Shown here: one piece after another, positions 52,972 to 61,765 of the stretch
Layout of the letters: the number at the start of each line of letters is the position of its first letter
Numbering within the stretch: the first letter of the stretch is position 1
Source of the DNA: Rhizobium aethiopicum
GTDB taxonomy: Bacteria > Pseudomonadota > Alphaproteobacteria > Rhizobiales > Rhizobiaceae
Assembly: GCF_014197535.1 (NCBI RefSeq)
Contig: NZ_JACIFV010000002.1
Span: 372,001 to 436,000 of the forward strand
Direction of reading: 5' to 3'
DNA length: 64,000 bases
Notes under the pieces: model-generated
Told to the model about the DNA's origin: nothing
The model's database searches: none
What the model saw: the letters and a program-made list of their open reading frames with translations, nothing else
Made by a program: the position numbers and the translations under genes

Positions 52972-53766
52972 TCAAGTCTCCCTGATTGATATCGCTGAAA
53001 TCTGGCGGCCGTAGTCCGGCTCGTTGCGATGTGTCGTCCTGCGATAGGAAAAGAAGCGCTCGCTATCCGGATAGGTGCAGAGCCCGAGGTTTTCGGCCTG
53101 CACACCCGCCCGCGTCAGCCTGTCGATCGTCAGCGCCGGCAGGTCGAACATGGCGCGGCCCGGCGTTGCGGACGGCTTGAAAAAGCGTTCGTAGTCCGGA
53201 TTTTCGGCGACGAACCGATCGACGAATTCCGGCCCGACCTCGTAACTCGCCTGACTGATCGAGGGGCCGAGGCACGCCAATATGCTGGTGCGGTCGGCCC
53301 TCAGGGCTTCCATGGCCGCAATGGTGTTTTCGAGAACACCGGTCAGCGCGCCTTTCCAGCCGGCATGGGCGGCGCCGATGACGCGATTTTCCGGGTCGGC
53401 AAAGAGGACCGGACCGCAATCGGCGGCCAGCACGCCAAGCGCGATGCCGGGAACTGCGGTCACCATCGCGTCCGCGTCGGGCCGGGCGCCGTCGTAATCG
53501 GCGCCAATCGTCACGACGTCGGGCGAATGCACCTGATGAACGGTTGCCAGCCGCTCGAGCGGCAGGTCGAACCAGGCGGCGACGCGGCGGCGGTTTTCCA
53601 TGACGTTTCCGCGCTCGTCGTTGGAGCCGAGGCCGACATTGAGACCGCGATAGATTCCTTCGGAAACACCGCCCGCTCGGGTGAAATAACCGTGGCGGAT
53701 GGTGCCGCCCGTCGCTTCATTCAGCAGCGCGCTTTGGATCGGTGCGGGAGAGGCCGCGTCCTGCAT
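52972..53766 (-). CDS. pgeF: Peptidoglycan editing factor PgeF, laccase-domain family (264 aa)
   Basis: YfiH/DUF152 family. Zinc-binding residues: His in TVHQVHSPDV, Cys in LAADCGPVL and His in IGAAHAGWKG. Members remove wrongly added amino acids from cytosolic muropeptides and have also been called polyphenol oxidases or purine nucleoside phosphorylases. The start MQDAASPAPI at 53766 removes a basic upstream stretch. It overlaps or abuts the M24 gene and lies downstream of midA on the same strand. Confidence 0.9.
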   Translation of the reverse strand: MQDAASPAPIQSALLNEATGGTIRHGYFTRAGGVSEGIYRGLNVGLGSNDERGNVMENRRRVAAWFDLPLERLATVHQVHSPDVVTIGADYDGARPDADAMVTAVPGIALGVLAADCGPVLFADPENRVIGAAHAGWKGALTGVLENTIAAMEALRADRTSILACLGPSISQASYEVGPEFVDRFVAENPDYERFFKPSATPGRAMFDLPALTIDRLTRAGVQAENLGLCTYPDSERFFSYRRTTHRNEPDYGRQISAISIRET

Positions 53767-53876
53767 CTGTAATTCCGGGTTTTTCGAGGGGTTTGTTTTG
53801 TCCCGAGCGCATCGCATCCGCGGCGCGCTTCAAGTTCCTGTTTCGCGCGGATGTTGGCTCAGCCGCGTGCGACCTG

Positions 53877-54977
53877 TCAATCCACCGGCCGAAAGGGCAT
53901 GAGATCAACGGCAGGGTGGGAGACCGCCATGACCTTGAAGAGTTCGCCCATCCGACCCTCACCGGCGCCGGCAAGTCTGTCGATCGCTGACTGGATCACC
54001 TGCTGGGTCTGCGGTTCGCGGTCACGTCCGAGGGCGGCGGCGCGTTCGAGAATGCCGAGGCCGGTCAGAAAGTCGCCTTGGTGCAGGGCGCCGTTCAGAT
54101 GCAGGCCGGCCGTCAGCGCCGTCTCGGCGAGCTGCTGGAAATCGACATGGCTCGTCAGGTCGGCTTCGCCGGGATGGGCGAGCGGCGGGTCGAATTCATG
54201 CATGCGCACCGCCTGCAGCGTATCGCCGAAGCCGGTGACGAGATGGCCGTAGTCGATGACCAGCGCCGTGCCGCCGAAGGCGCGCAGCCGCTCGCAGATC
54301 GCCATTATCACGGCCTGGCGGGCGGGCGAGATCTCGAAAAGCGTGCCGAGCGGCAGGTTCTGTACCGGTTCCGGCAGTAGGGCGGGATCGAGGCCCGCGA
54401 CACCTGCGGCGAAGGTCAGTTCGCCATCGGCGTCAAGCCCGACCATGCGCTCGCGGAAGCCCGTTTGCGTGCGCACGAACTGCCGGATCGGGATCGCGTC
54501 AAACAATTCGTTGGCGGCAATCAGCGTGAAGCCGGGCGGGATCTCATCGAAGCCACCGTGCCACGCGATCCTTTCGCCATAAGCTTCGAGTGTCTGGCTC
54601 TGGACGTCGCGCAGGCGCTCGCTGGTTTCGACGAGATGCACGCTCATCGTGTCGAAGAGCGGCGGGGCGATGCGGGCGATGACACGCAGCATATCCGCCA
54701 TCATCGTACCGCGGCCAGGGCCGATCTCGACCAGGCGCACATCTGCCGGCGTGCCGTGGCGCTGCCAGGCATGGACGACGAAGACGCCGATCATCTCGCC
54801 GAAGATCTGGCTGACTTCGGGCGCGGTGACAAAATCGCCCGAACGGCCGAAGGGTTCGCGGGTGCGGTAATAGCCGTGCTCGGGATCGGCGAGGCAGAGC
54901 GAGAAATAGTCGGTGACGCTGATCGGGCCGTTGGCCTGGATGATCGCCTTGATCTTTTCGCCTAGAGCGGTGGTCAT
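53877..54977 (-). CDS. MidA/NDUFAF7-family SAM-dependent methyltransferase (366 aa)
   Basis: Class I methyltransferase of the DUF185 group. The signature GRSGDFVTAPEVSQIFGEMIG is at about residues 44-64, SAM motif I is VEIGPGRGTMMADML, and ALVIDYGHLVTGFGDTLQAV follows. The mitochondrial homologue NDUFAF7 methylates an Arg of a complex I subunit; the bacterial target is unproven. It starts 19 nt after the lgt stop, so lgt - midA - pgeF - M24 - lipoprotein form a likely minus-strand operon. Confidence 0.93.
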   Translation of the reverse strand: MTTALGEKIKAIIQANGPISVTDYFSLCLADPEHGYYRTREPFGRSGDFVTAPEVSQIFGEMIGVFVVHAWQRHGTPADVRLVEIGPGRGTMMADMLRVIARIAPPLFDTMSVHLVETSERLRDVQSQTLEAYGERIAWHGGFDEIPPGFTLIAANELFDAIPIRQFVRTQTGFRERMVGLDADGELTFAAGVAGLDPALLPEPVQNLPLGTLFEISPARQAVIMAICERLRAFGGTALVIDYGHLVTGFGDTLQAVRMHEFDPPLAHPGEADLTSHVDFQQLAETALTAGLHLNGALHQGDFLTGLGILERAAALGRDREPQTQQVIQSAIDRLAGAGEGRMGELFKVMAVSHPAVDLMPFRPVD

Positions 54978-54996
54978 GTCGCGCGTCCTGCCGTTG

Positions 54997-55845
54997 TCAG
55001 AGCTGCGGCGCAGTCTGGCGGCGAGCCCGCAGGATCGCCCAGAGACCGAGCAGGATCATCGGGGAGGATAGGACCATGCCCATGGTCAGCCAGTTCGTGC
55101 CGAGGAGGTAGCCGAGCTGGGCGTCCGGCTCTCGGAAGAACTCGACGAAGATGCGCGACAGTGCATAACCGCAGACGAAGACGCCCGTGATGAAGCCAGG
55201 GCTTTTCAGCGCATGCATGCCGTAGACGAGGGCGGCAAGCACCAGGAGCAGGACGATGCCTTCGAGGCCGGCCTCGTAGAGCTGGCTCGGATGGCGGGCG
55301 AAGGGACCGCCGGTCGGGAAAACTACGGCCCAGGGGACGTCGGTCAGCCGGCCCCAGAGCTCGCCGTTGATGAAATTGGCGATGCGGCCGAAGAGCAGGC
55401 CGAAGGGAACGACGGCGGCGACGATATCGAATAGGCTCCAGATCGGAATGGCATTGCGGCGGGCAAAGATGATCATGGCGATTGTCGTGCCGGTCAGGCC
55501 GCCGTGGAAGGACATGCCGCCGTTCCAGATTTCGACTGCGCGAATGGGATCGCGCAGGACGGCGGAGAGGTCATAGAAGAAGATATAGCCGAGACGGCCG
55601 CCGAGCACGACGCCGAGGGCGGCCCAGACGATGAAATCGTCGAGCTGCGTCTTCGTCATCGGCGATGTATTGCCCGGCCAGAGACTGTCGTTGGCGGCGA
55701 GGCGGCGCGCATAGGCCCAGCCGAGCAGGATGCCGGCGACGTATGCCAGGCCGTACCAGTGAATCGCCAACGGACCGATCGAAAAAGCGATCGGATCGAT
55801 GTCCGGGAAAGGCATGATGGCTAGGAGATTGGCTGCTGTCGGCAA
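54997..55845 (-). CDS. lgt: Prolipoprotein diacylglyceryl transferase (282 aa)
   Basis: Inner-membrane enzyme that attaches diacylglycerol to the lipobox Cys of prolipoproteins. About seven helices. The Lgt signature [18 protein letters not shown] and the catalytic HGGLTG are present, with [12 protein letters not shown] later. The start is a choice: TTG at 55845 (GGGA upstream, 282 aa) or ATG at 55815 (272 aa). First gene of the lgt - midA - pgeF group, which also contains a lipoprotein gene. Confidence 0.95.
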   Translation of the reverse strand: MPTAANLLAIMPFPDIDPIAFSIGPLAIHWYGLAYVAGILLGWAYARRLAANDSLWPGNTSPMTKTQLDDFIVWAALGVVLGGRLGYIFFYDLSAVLRDPIRAVEIWNGGMSFHGGLTGTTIAMIIFARRNAIPIWSLFDIVAAVVPFGLLFGRIANFINGELWGRLTDVPWAVVFPTGGPFARHPSQLYEAGLEGIVLLLVLAALVYGMHALKSPGFITGVFVCGYALSRIFVEFFREPDAQLGYLLGTNWLTMGMVLSSPMILLGLWAILRARRQTAPQL

Positions 55846-56049
55846 GATTTTCCCATCCGTTGAGGTCGGCGGAACATGCCGCCGCGATCCCGGACGGTCA
55901 AGTGCATTGTTCGTGATCGCGCCTCCGCTGCCCGCTTCAGGATAAGGCTATCCCGCGCAAAGCGCTTGCATCGCGGGTGGCGAAGCCCTACCTCAATCTT
56001 CGAGGCCCCGAAGGGCTGAATTTACCTTATGCAAAGGGAGAAAAACGCC

Positions 56050-56310
56050 ATGACGACCGGAACGAACCGCATCATGGACGAGTTCGCCAAGCTGATGACC
56101 GACGCGGCAGGTGCCGCCCAGGGTGTCCGCAAGGAGATCGAGACGGCTTTCAACGCCCAGGCCGAGCGATGGTTGAACAGTATGGACGTCGTCAAGCGCG
56201 AGGAATTCGAGGCCGTGCGCGAGATGGCGATCAAGGCGCGTGATGAAAACGAGGCGCTTGCCGCCCGTATCGCGTCGTTGGAGGCCAAGCTTGCCGGCGA
56301 GGCCCACTAA
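56050..56310 (+). CDS. ubiK: Ubiquinone biosynthesis accessory factor UbiK-like (86 aa)
   Basis: Small YqiC/BMFP family protein. An amphipathic N-terminal helix (NRIMDEFAKLMTDAAGAAQGVRKE) is followed by a coiled coil (DENEALAARIASLEAKL) that trimerises. In E. coli UbiK supports aerobic ubiquinone synthesis. The motif WLNSMDVVKREEFEAVREMA is the conserved core. AAGGGAG precedes the ATG at 56050. A terminator follows. Confidence 0.88.
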   Translation: MTTGTNRIMDEFAKLMTDAAGAAQGVRKEIETAFNAQAERWLNSMDVVKREEFEAVREMAIKARDENEALAARIASLEAKLAGEAH

Positions 56311-56324
56311 ATCCCCGTAGGGCG

Positions 56325-56362
56325 CAGATGCGGCGTTGCCTTCATGCCACACGCCGCATCTG
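56325..56362 (+). terminator. Terminator hairpin after ubiK
   Basis: Perfect 12-bp arms (56325-56336 and 56351-56362) with a 14-nt loop, followed by TCATAAAAAATT. Strong stem, weak T-tract. Confidence 0.7.
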
Positions 56363-56698
56363 TCATAAAAAATTCCAGGTGAGTTTTCCACCTGTGGACA
56401 CTGCCAAAAAAGCCAATACGCAGAGTCGTTTAATCTCCCTTCTGAATTGAGTTTCGAAGTGCTTTCCACAGCAGGTCTGCCCTATTTTCCCTTCTGGGGG
56501 CTGGCAGGTGGCAAGGGTCATTATACACTGATTTTAAATGATGATTCGAAGCGACTTGGTAAGCTCCGGGCAGGTTATCTGCGTTAAGTCTGGCAGCGGT
56601 TCAACGATCATCCGACGGTGGTTTCCGGTATTGCGTGTGTCTTTCTTGTGTTCGTATCCCAAGCTAAGCCGCATTCGTTCCGGTCAAGAAGGTGCTGC
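56363..56698 (+). other. 336-nt spacer before the YbjN gene, no gene seen
   Basis: More AT-rich than the neighbours. It contains short palindromic bits (ttttccacctgtggac near 56383) and pyrimidine-rich tracts. No ORF with a convincing ribosome binding site. It could host a small RNA or the YbjN promoter, but I could not define either. Confidence 0.3.
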
Positions 56699-57199
56699 AT
56701 GAACCTGATGGAATTGGAAGTCGAGCGTCAGTCGAACCCGGTCGATATGATCGAGTACGTTGCCTCCAACAACGACTGGTCGTTCGAGCGGTCCGGCGAG
56801 GACGAGATCGCGATGACGGTCGAGGGGCGCTGGGCGGACTATCATGTTTCCTTTTCCTGGATGGAGGAATTCGAGGCGCTGCATCTTGGCTGCGCTTTCG
56901 ATATCAAAGTCCCCGACATCAGGGTCAACGAGGTGGTCAAGCTGCTCTCGGCGATCAACGGGCAGGTGCTGATGGGTCATTTCGACCTCTGGCGTCAGGA
57001 AGATGTCGTCATTTTCAGGCAGTCGCTGCTGCTCGCAGGCGGCGCGGAGCCGACCAATCGCCAGGTAGAGGTGCTGCTTTCCAGCGCGCTCGACACCTGC
57101 GAAGCCTATTTCCAGGCATTCCAGTTCGTTGTCTGGTCCGGCATGGACGCGGCGAAGGCGATGGAAGCCGTGCTGTTCGAAACGGTGGGCGAGGCATAA
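56699..57199 (+). CDS. YbjN domain-containing protein (166 aa)
   Basis: The YbjN fold (type III secretion chaperone-like) spans nearly the whole protein: NDWSFERSGEDEIAMTVEGRW, YHVSFSWMEEFEALHLGCAF, NEVVKLLSAINGQVLMGHFDLW, then QVEVLLSSALDTCEAYFQAFQFVVW. The start MNLMELEVERQ at 56699 has AGAAGG upstream. In E. coli YbjN affects motility and stress survival; the mechanism is unknown. It ends 1 nt before proC and is co-transcribed with it. Confidence 0.9.
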   Translation: MNLMELEVERQSNPVDMIEYVASNNDWSFERSGEDEIAMTVEGRWADYHVSFSWMEEFEALHLGCAFDIKVPDIRVNEVVKLLSAINGQVLMGHFDLWRQEDVVIFRQSLLLAGGAEPTNRQVEVLLSSALDTCEAYFQAFQFVVWSGMDAAKAMEAVLFETVGEA

Positions 57200-57200
57200 G

Positions 57201-58028
57201 ATGCCGGCGAAGGCTTTCTCCTCGGCAAATCCCGTCGTACTGATCGGCGCCGGAAACATGGGCGGAGCCATGCTCTCCGGCTGGCTGAAGAGCGGCGTTC
57301 CGGGTTCGGCCGTCATCGTTGTGGATCCCGGCCCCTCGTCGGCGATGCTGGCGACGATCAAGGAAGCCGGTGCGACGCATCTGACCGCGGTCCCTGCGAA
57401 ATTGAAGGCAAGCGTCTTGTTCCTCGCAGTCAAGCCGCAGGTGATGGAGACGGTGTTGCCTGATGTGAAGAGCGCCGTCGGGCCGGCGACGGTCGTCGTC
57501 TCGGTCGCAGCCGGCAAGACGCTCGGTTTTCTCGAAAGACATCTCGGCAAAGCCGCCATGGTGAGAGCCATGCCGAACACGCCGGCTATGGTCGGCCGCG
57601 GTGTGACCGGGGCCTTCGCCAATTCAGGGGTCAGCGATCCGCAGCGCAAACGCGTCCATGCCCTTCTCAGCGTCTCCGGTCCGGTCGAATGGGTGCCTGC
57701 GGAGGCCGATATTGATGCCGTGACGGCGCTTTCCGGCAGTGGCCCGGCTTATGTATTCTATCTCGTCGAATGTATGGCGGAGGCAGGCCGAAAGCTCGGC
57801 CTGCAGGCGGACCTCGCCATGCGTCTTGCGCGGGAAACGGTCGCGGGGGCTGGTGAACTCTTGCACCAGTCCCCCGACGATGCTTCGCGGCTGCGGCAGA
57901 ATGTGACGTCTCCCGGCGGCACGACGGCCGCGGCGCTCGCCGTGCTGATGGCCGAGAACGGCATGCAGCCCCTGTTCGACGCAGCCCTTGCGGCGGCGCG
58001 CAAGCGGGCCGAGGAACTGGCCGGCTGA
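57201..58028 (+). CDS. proC: Pyrroline-5-carboxylate reductase (275 aa)
   Basis: Last step of proline synthesis. NAD(P)-binding motif VLIGAGNMGGAMLSGW; VRAMPNTPAMVGRG and the C-terminal signature block ALSGSGPAYVFYLVE, with the later SPGGTTAAAL, are complete. ATG at 57201, one base after the YbjN stop. Part of a YbjN - proC - csaA run, the order seen in other Rhizobiales. Confidence 0.96.
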   Translation: MPAKAFSSANPVVLIGAGNMGGAMLSGWLKSGVPGSAVIVVDPGPSSAMLATIKEAGATHLTAVPAKLKASVLFLAVKPQVMETVLPDVKSAVGPATVVVSVAAGKTLGFLERHLGKAAMVRAMPNTPAMVGRGVTGAFANSGVSDPQRKRVHALLSVSGPVEWVPAEADIDAVTALSGSGPAYVFYLVECMAEAGRKLGLQADLAMRLARETVAGAGELLHQSPDDASRLRQNVTSPGGTTAAALAVLMAENGMQPLFDAALAAARKRAEELAG

Positions 58029-58039
58029 GGAAGAACCAC

Positions 58040-58381
58040 ATGGCGGAAGAGATCAGCTACGCCGATTTCGAGCGTGTCGACATCCGTATCGGTACGATCA
58101 TCGAAGCGAGCCCTTTTCCGGAGGCGCGCAAGCCGGCTTTCAAGTTGCTCATCGATTTCGGCCCTGAGATCGGCATCAAGAAATCCTCGGCGCAAATCAC
58201 CGTGCATTATACGCTGGAAAGCCTGATTGGCCGGCAGGTACTCGGCGTCGTCAACTTCCCGCCGCGGCAGATCGGGCCATTTCGTTCGGAAGTGCTGACG
58301 CTGGGATTCGAGGACGAGAACGGCGCGATCGTGCTTGCGGCGGTCGAACAGCCGGTGCCGAACGGCATGAAGATGATGTGA
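58040..58381 (+). CDS. csaA: CsaA-like tRNA-binding/chaperone protein (113 aa)
   Basis: Single EMAP/tRNA-binding (OB-fold) domain. Core: FERVDIRIGTIIEASPFPEARKPAFKL, KKSSAQITVHY, and VVNFPPRQIGPFRSEVLTLGF. CsaA has export-related chaperone activity in Bacillus; the fold binds tRNA-like structures. Length is normal. It lies 11 nt after proC and is convergent with the next gene. Confidence 0.92.
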   Translation: MAEEISYADFERVDIRIGTIIEASPFPEARKPAFKLLIDFGPEIGIKKSSAQITVHYTLESLIGRQVLGVVNFPPRQIGPFRSEVLTLGFEDENGAIVLAAVEQPVPNGMKMM

Positions 58382-58432
58382 GCGTGAGCACACACCATTT
58401 TGCCGGGTGCCTGATGTGTCTGCATTGGATGC

Positions 58433-59086
58433 TCAACGAGGCTCGATTTCCTGGAGATACGGGTTGCTTCGCCTTTCGTCGCCGATGCGGCTGCCGGGCC
58501 CGTGGCCGCAGATAAAGCCGACGTCGTCGCCAAGCGGCAGGACCTTGTCGCGGATCGAATCCAACAGCTGCTGATGATTGCCGCCCGGCAGGTCGGTCCG
58601 GCCGATCGAGCCGTTGAAGAGCACGTCGCCGAGATGGGCGAAATTCTGCGCGCGGTTGAAATAGATCACGTGGCCGGGGGCATGGCCGGGCGTGTGATAG
58701 ACCTCGAATTCATGGGCGCCGAAGGAGACCGTGTCACCGTTCTTCAGCCAGCGGTCCGGCAGAACATTGCGCAATCCAGATATGCCGTATGTCGCGGCTT
58801 GGGTCTCGATGCGCTGCAGCAGCGGCAGGTCGTCCTGATGCGGGCCGACTATGTCGACGCCGAGGGCTTCCTTCAACTCCTTGGCGCCGCCGGCATGATC
58901 GAGATGACCGTGCGTCAGCCAGATTTCCTTGATGGTCAGGCCGCTTTTCTCAATCGCCTGAAGGATGAGCGGCACGTCGCCGCCCGGATCTACGACGACG
59001 CCTTCCTGGGTATCGGGATCGAAGAAGACCGTGCAGTTCTGCTGAAAGGGTGTCACCGGAATGATGCCGGCCTGGAGCATGCCCAT
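58433..59086 (-). CDS. Metallo-beta-lactamase-fold hydrolase, glyoxalase II-like (217 aa)
   Basis: The motif THGHLDHAGG binds two metals, with further ligands in YHTPGHAPGHV, GDVLFNGSIGRTDLPGG and CGHGPGS. This is the short YcbL/GloB2 type, lacking the C-terminal helical domain of classical glyoxalase II. It probably hydrolyses thioesters such as S-lactoylglutathione, but the substrate is unproven. The start MGMLQAGIIP at 59086; MLQAGIIP two codons later is possible. Confidence 0.9.
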   Translation of the reverse strand: MGMLQAGIIPVTPFQQNCTVFFDPDTQEGVVVDPGGDVPLILQAIEKSGLTIKEIWLTHGHLDHAGGAKELKEALGVDIVGPHQDDLPLLQRIETQAATYGISGLRNVLPDRWLKNGDTVSFGAHEFEVYHTPGHAPGHVIYFNRAQNFAHLGDVLFNGSIGRTDLPGGNHQQLLDSIRDKVLPLGDDVGFICGHGPGSRIGDERRSNPYLQEIEPR

Positions 59087-59375
59087 GAGTGCCTCGCTTG
59101 GGTGTCTCGGGTGCTGAGGGTATAGTCCGAAACGGCAGCGAGGACAGCCGAAATCTTCTGCTTTTGACGCGTGTTTCACGGCAGAAAGACCAGCTGCAAC
59201 ACAAGTTTATAGGTCTCTTCCGCCGTTCAGCGCGTCGAGGAAATCAAATTTTATTCTGGCTTTTCAATTGCTTGTGGAAGCGTATCTGCAGGGGGCGTTT
59301 TGCCGGGGTGGGCCGCGTGGGAACATCGTGGAACGCCGCGCGTTGTCCGGCCATCGAAACCAAGGAGACGCTCAC

Positions 59376-59993
59376 ATGACCTTGAAGAGAAACATCCTGT
59401 TGGTTGGAGCCGTGCTCCTGGCGAGCGGCGGTCTGGCGCAGGCGGAGATGGTGGCCACCACGGTCAACGATCTCAACGTCCGCGCAGGTCCGGGTCCGCA
59501 ATATCCGGCGGTCGGCCTTGCCACCCGCGGTTCGACCGCGGTGCTTGACGGCTGTATCGAAGGCAGCCGCTGGTGCCGTGTCGACGTCAACGGCATGCGC
59601 GGCTGGGTCTATGCGGACTATCTGCAGATGGACTACGGCGGCAACCAGGTTATCGTCGAGCAGCATCGCGCCGAGATCGGCGTTCCCGTCGTGACCTACG
59701 AGTCGACCGCCAGCGTTGTCCCGGCCGACCCGCAACCGGCGCCGGGCGATGAATTGATCGGTCCGGTTGGAGCCGTCGAAACGATCACGCCGCCGGAGAC
59801 GGTGCGGACCTACATCGAGACCAATCCGACCGAGACGGTCCGGCTTGGCGGCGATGTGGTCGTCGGCGCGGAAGTGCCTGCCGACGTGACTTTCCAGACG
59901 ATTCCGGACTATGAATATCGCTACACAAGGATCAACGACCGGCCCGTTCTGGTCGATCCAGGGACGCGTCGGATCGTCTACGTCTATCAGTAA
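59376..59993 (+). CDS. Secreted SH3-domain protein with DUF1236 C-terminus (205 aa)
   Basis: Signal peptide MTLKRNILLVGAVLLASGGL (cleaved near AQA). A bacterial SH3 domain spans about residues 27-86 (TVNDLNVRAGPGPQYPAVG, WCRVDVNGMRGWVYADYL). A Pro/Thr-rich linker (PPETVRTYIETNP) leads to the DUF1236 strand repeat (YRYTRINDRPVLVDPGTRRIVYVY) at the end. Likely periplasmic, perhaps binding cell wall. AAGGAGA precedes the ATG. Stands alone. Confidence 0.87.
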   Translation: MTLKRNILLVGAVLLASGGLAQAEMVATTVNDLNVRAGPGPQYPAVGLATRGSTAVLDGCIEGSRWCRVDVNGMRGWVYADYLQMDYGGNQVIVEQHRAEIGVPVVTYESTASVVPADPQPAPGDELIGPVGAVETITPPETVRTYIETNPTETVRLGGDVVVGAEVPADVTFQTIPDYEYRYTRINDRPVLVDPGTRRIVYVYQ

Positions 59994-60010
59994 GATCATC
60001 GGCAACTACC

Positions 60011-60032
60011 GAGGCGGTCGGCAGGCCGCCTC
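60011..60032 (+). terminator. Hairpin after the SH3 gene
   Basis: GAGGCGG (60011-60017) pairs with CCGCCTC (60026-60032), 8-nt loop, 17 nt after the stop; no T-run. Confidence 0.5.
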
Positions 60033-60497
60033 GTCCGGGCAATCCTCCCCGCCTTAATCCCGCAAGGGTTGACTTTCCTAGCTTTCTTTCTTTATTTGAC
60101 AAAATGCTAATATTCTGAGGGTTCGGCATCTCAGAGACCGGCGTTACTTGCGCGGCCAAACTGGTGAGGACACATTCGCTGAAATCAGCCAGTTCCTCCG
60201 GCAGGATCGCGCGCGCTCGATGCCAAGCGATCCCAAACCTTCTCCGGCGCTTCACCCGCCATACCTGTTGATTGTTGTCCCCATTACGTTTTATCCACAG
60301 ACGCTAGGGGAATTACTATTGCGTCGGAAGTTCCGGGCGGACCTTGGTTTCCAAAGAAGTGCCAGGGAAATTGAGAAGCCGGGCGGGCTCCCACCAAAGT
60401 TCAGCAAAGCTACTAGTCGCGTAAATTTATGTCAATAATACTGACCTATCTTTGCGGAAGTTTCCCGCAGCATGCGGAACGAGAAAGGAAATGCCGA
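60033..60497 (+). other. 465-nt spacer before the PetP/PetR operon, no gene seen
   Basis: AT-rich by local standards. It contains a possible promoter (ttgact-N17-ttattt near 60069), a run aaatttatgtcaataatactg (about 60422-60442) where a MarR protein might bind, and a small imperfect palindrome tgcggaagtttcccgca (about 60453-60469). No coding frame has a believable start. Confidence 0.35.
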
Positions 60498-60989
60498 GTG
60501 TCACGACAGACCGGTCCGAAAGCAGGCAAGCCGGAGCCGCTGGCCACGCCGATGGAAGATACGGGCGGTATCGATTTCGAGATCATCGAACTGTTCTTCT
60601 TCGCCTATCGTGACTTCGTTTCCGACCCTGACGCCATCCTCGAAAAGAGCGGCTTCGGCCGGGCGCATCACCGCGTCGTGCATTTCGTCAACCGCAATCC
60701 GGGCATGACGGTGGCTGATCTTCTCGACACACTGAAGATCACCAAGCAAAGTCTTGCAAGGGTGCTGAAACAGCTGATTGATTCGGGCTATATTCGCCAG
60801 GTGGCCGGTCCCGAGGATCGGCGGCAGCGCAAGCTTTATCCGACGAAGTCGGGGCGCGAGCTGGCGCTTGCCCTTGCAGAGCCGCAATCGCGCCGCATTG
60901 AGCGGGCATTCGAAGGAGCCTCTGCGCAGGTGCGGGAGGGCGTGAAGGCCTTCCTCAGAGGCATGCGGGACAGAAAGAAGGCGGATTGA
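60498..60989 (+). CDS. petP: MarR-family regulator, PetP-like (163 aa)
   Basis: GTG start at 60498 with AAAGGA 8 nt upstream; a nearer ATG at 60491 is out of frame. Winged-helix MarR domain: RAHHRVVHFVNRNPGMTVADLL, recognition helix TKQSLARVLKQLIDSGYI, wing EDRRQRKLYPT. It abuts an OmpR-type regulator, the same pairing as petP-petR of Rhodobacter capsulatus, where petR is reported to be needed for bc1 gene expression. The pet name is by analogy of pairing. Confidence 0.8.
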   Translation: MSRQTGPKAGKPEPLATPMEDTGGIDFEIIELFFFAYRDFVSDPDAILEKSGFGRAHHRVVHFVNRNPGMTVADLLDTLKITKQSLARVLKQLIDSGYIRQVAGPEDRRQRKLYPTKSGRELALALAEPQSRRIERAFEGASAQVREGVKAFLRGMRDRKKAD

Positions 60990-61691
60990 ATGGCGGTCAA
61001 GACAGGTATTTCCGACGATGCGGCGCATCTGCTGGTGGTCGACGATGACTCTCGCATCCGCGCGCTGCTCAATCGTTATCTCGCGGAGAATGGCTTTCGC
61101 GTCACTGTCGCGGCCGACGGCGCCGAGGCGCAGCGCAAACTTGCCGGTCTCGATTTCGATCTCATCATCATGGATGTGATGATGCCGGGCGAATCCGGCA
61201 TCGACGTCACCCGCGGGCTTCGAGCCATCAAGAACGTGCCGATCATCATGCTGACGGCGCTGGCGGAATCGGGCAACCGCATCGAAGGCCTCGAGGCCGG
61301 CGCCGACGACTATCTCTCCAAACCCTTCGATCCGCGCGAGCTGGTCCTGCGCATCAACAATATCCTGCGCCGCAACGCCAACGGTGAGGGGCTGAAGATC
61401 GAACAGGTCATGTTCGGACCCTATACTTTCTCCTTGACCCGCAAGGAGTTAAAGAAAGCCAGCGAGGTGATCCGGCTTACCGATCGCGAGCAGGAAATCA
61501 TGCTGCTCTTTGCGCGGCGCGCCGGTGACACCATCCCCCGCCACGAGCTGATCGGCAATGACACTGAGGTCGGCGAGCGGACGATCGACGTGCAGATCAA
61601 CCGGCTCAGGCGCAAGATCGAGGAGGATCCGGCCAACCCCGTCTGGCTGCAGACGGTGCGCGGCATCGGATACAGGCTGAGCATCGACTAG
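60990..61691 (+). CDS. petR: OmpR-type response regulator, PetR-like (233 aa)
   Basis: Receiver domain (about 12-125) with acidic pocket VVDDDS, phospho-acceptor Asp62 in LIIMDVMMPGES and Lys in YLSKPFDP. Winged-helix output domain (about 140-230): LTDREQEIMLLFARRAGDTIPRHEL, VGERTIDVQINRLRRKIEEDP. It starts immediately after the petP stop. A histidine kinase gene follows after 74 nt that hold a palindromic repeat. Confidence 0.88.
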   Translation: MAVKTGISDDAAHLLVVDDDSRIRALLNRYLAENGFRVTVAADGAEAQRKLAGLDFDLIIMDVMMPGESGIDVTRGLRAIKNVPIIMLTALAESGNRIEGLEAGADDYLSKPFDPRELVLRINNILRRNANGEGLKIEQVMFGPYTFSLTRKELKKASEVIRLTDREQEIMLLFARRAGDTIPRHELIGNDTEVGERTIDVQINRLRRKIEEDPANPVWLQTVRGIGYRLSID

Positions 61692-61703
61692 ATTTAAGAA
61701 GTG

Positions 61704-61746
61704 GAGCATGATGCCGATGACGTTCACACTTTCCCGCATCGTGCTC
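61704..61746. repeat. Palindromic repeat (gcatgatg type), copy 2, between regulator and kinase genes
   Basis: Arms gagcatgatgc (61704-61714) and gcatcgtgctc (61736-61746) match at 10 of 11 positions. The right half shares 19 of 22 bases with copy 1 near 38712-38735. Confidence 0.7.
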
Positions 61747-61765
61747 TGAACGGCCGGGACCGACG

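Noticed and set aside
56380..56475. Cluster of ttttccacc, ctgtggac and tttccacag resembling DnaA boxes
   Set aside because: None matches the TTATCCACA box well, there is no AT-rich unwinding region, and no replication gene is near.
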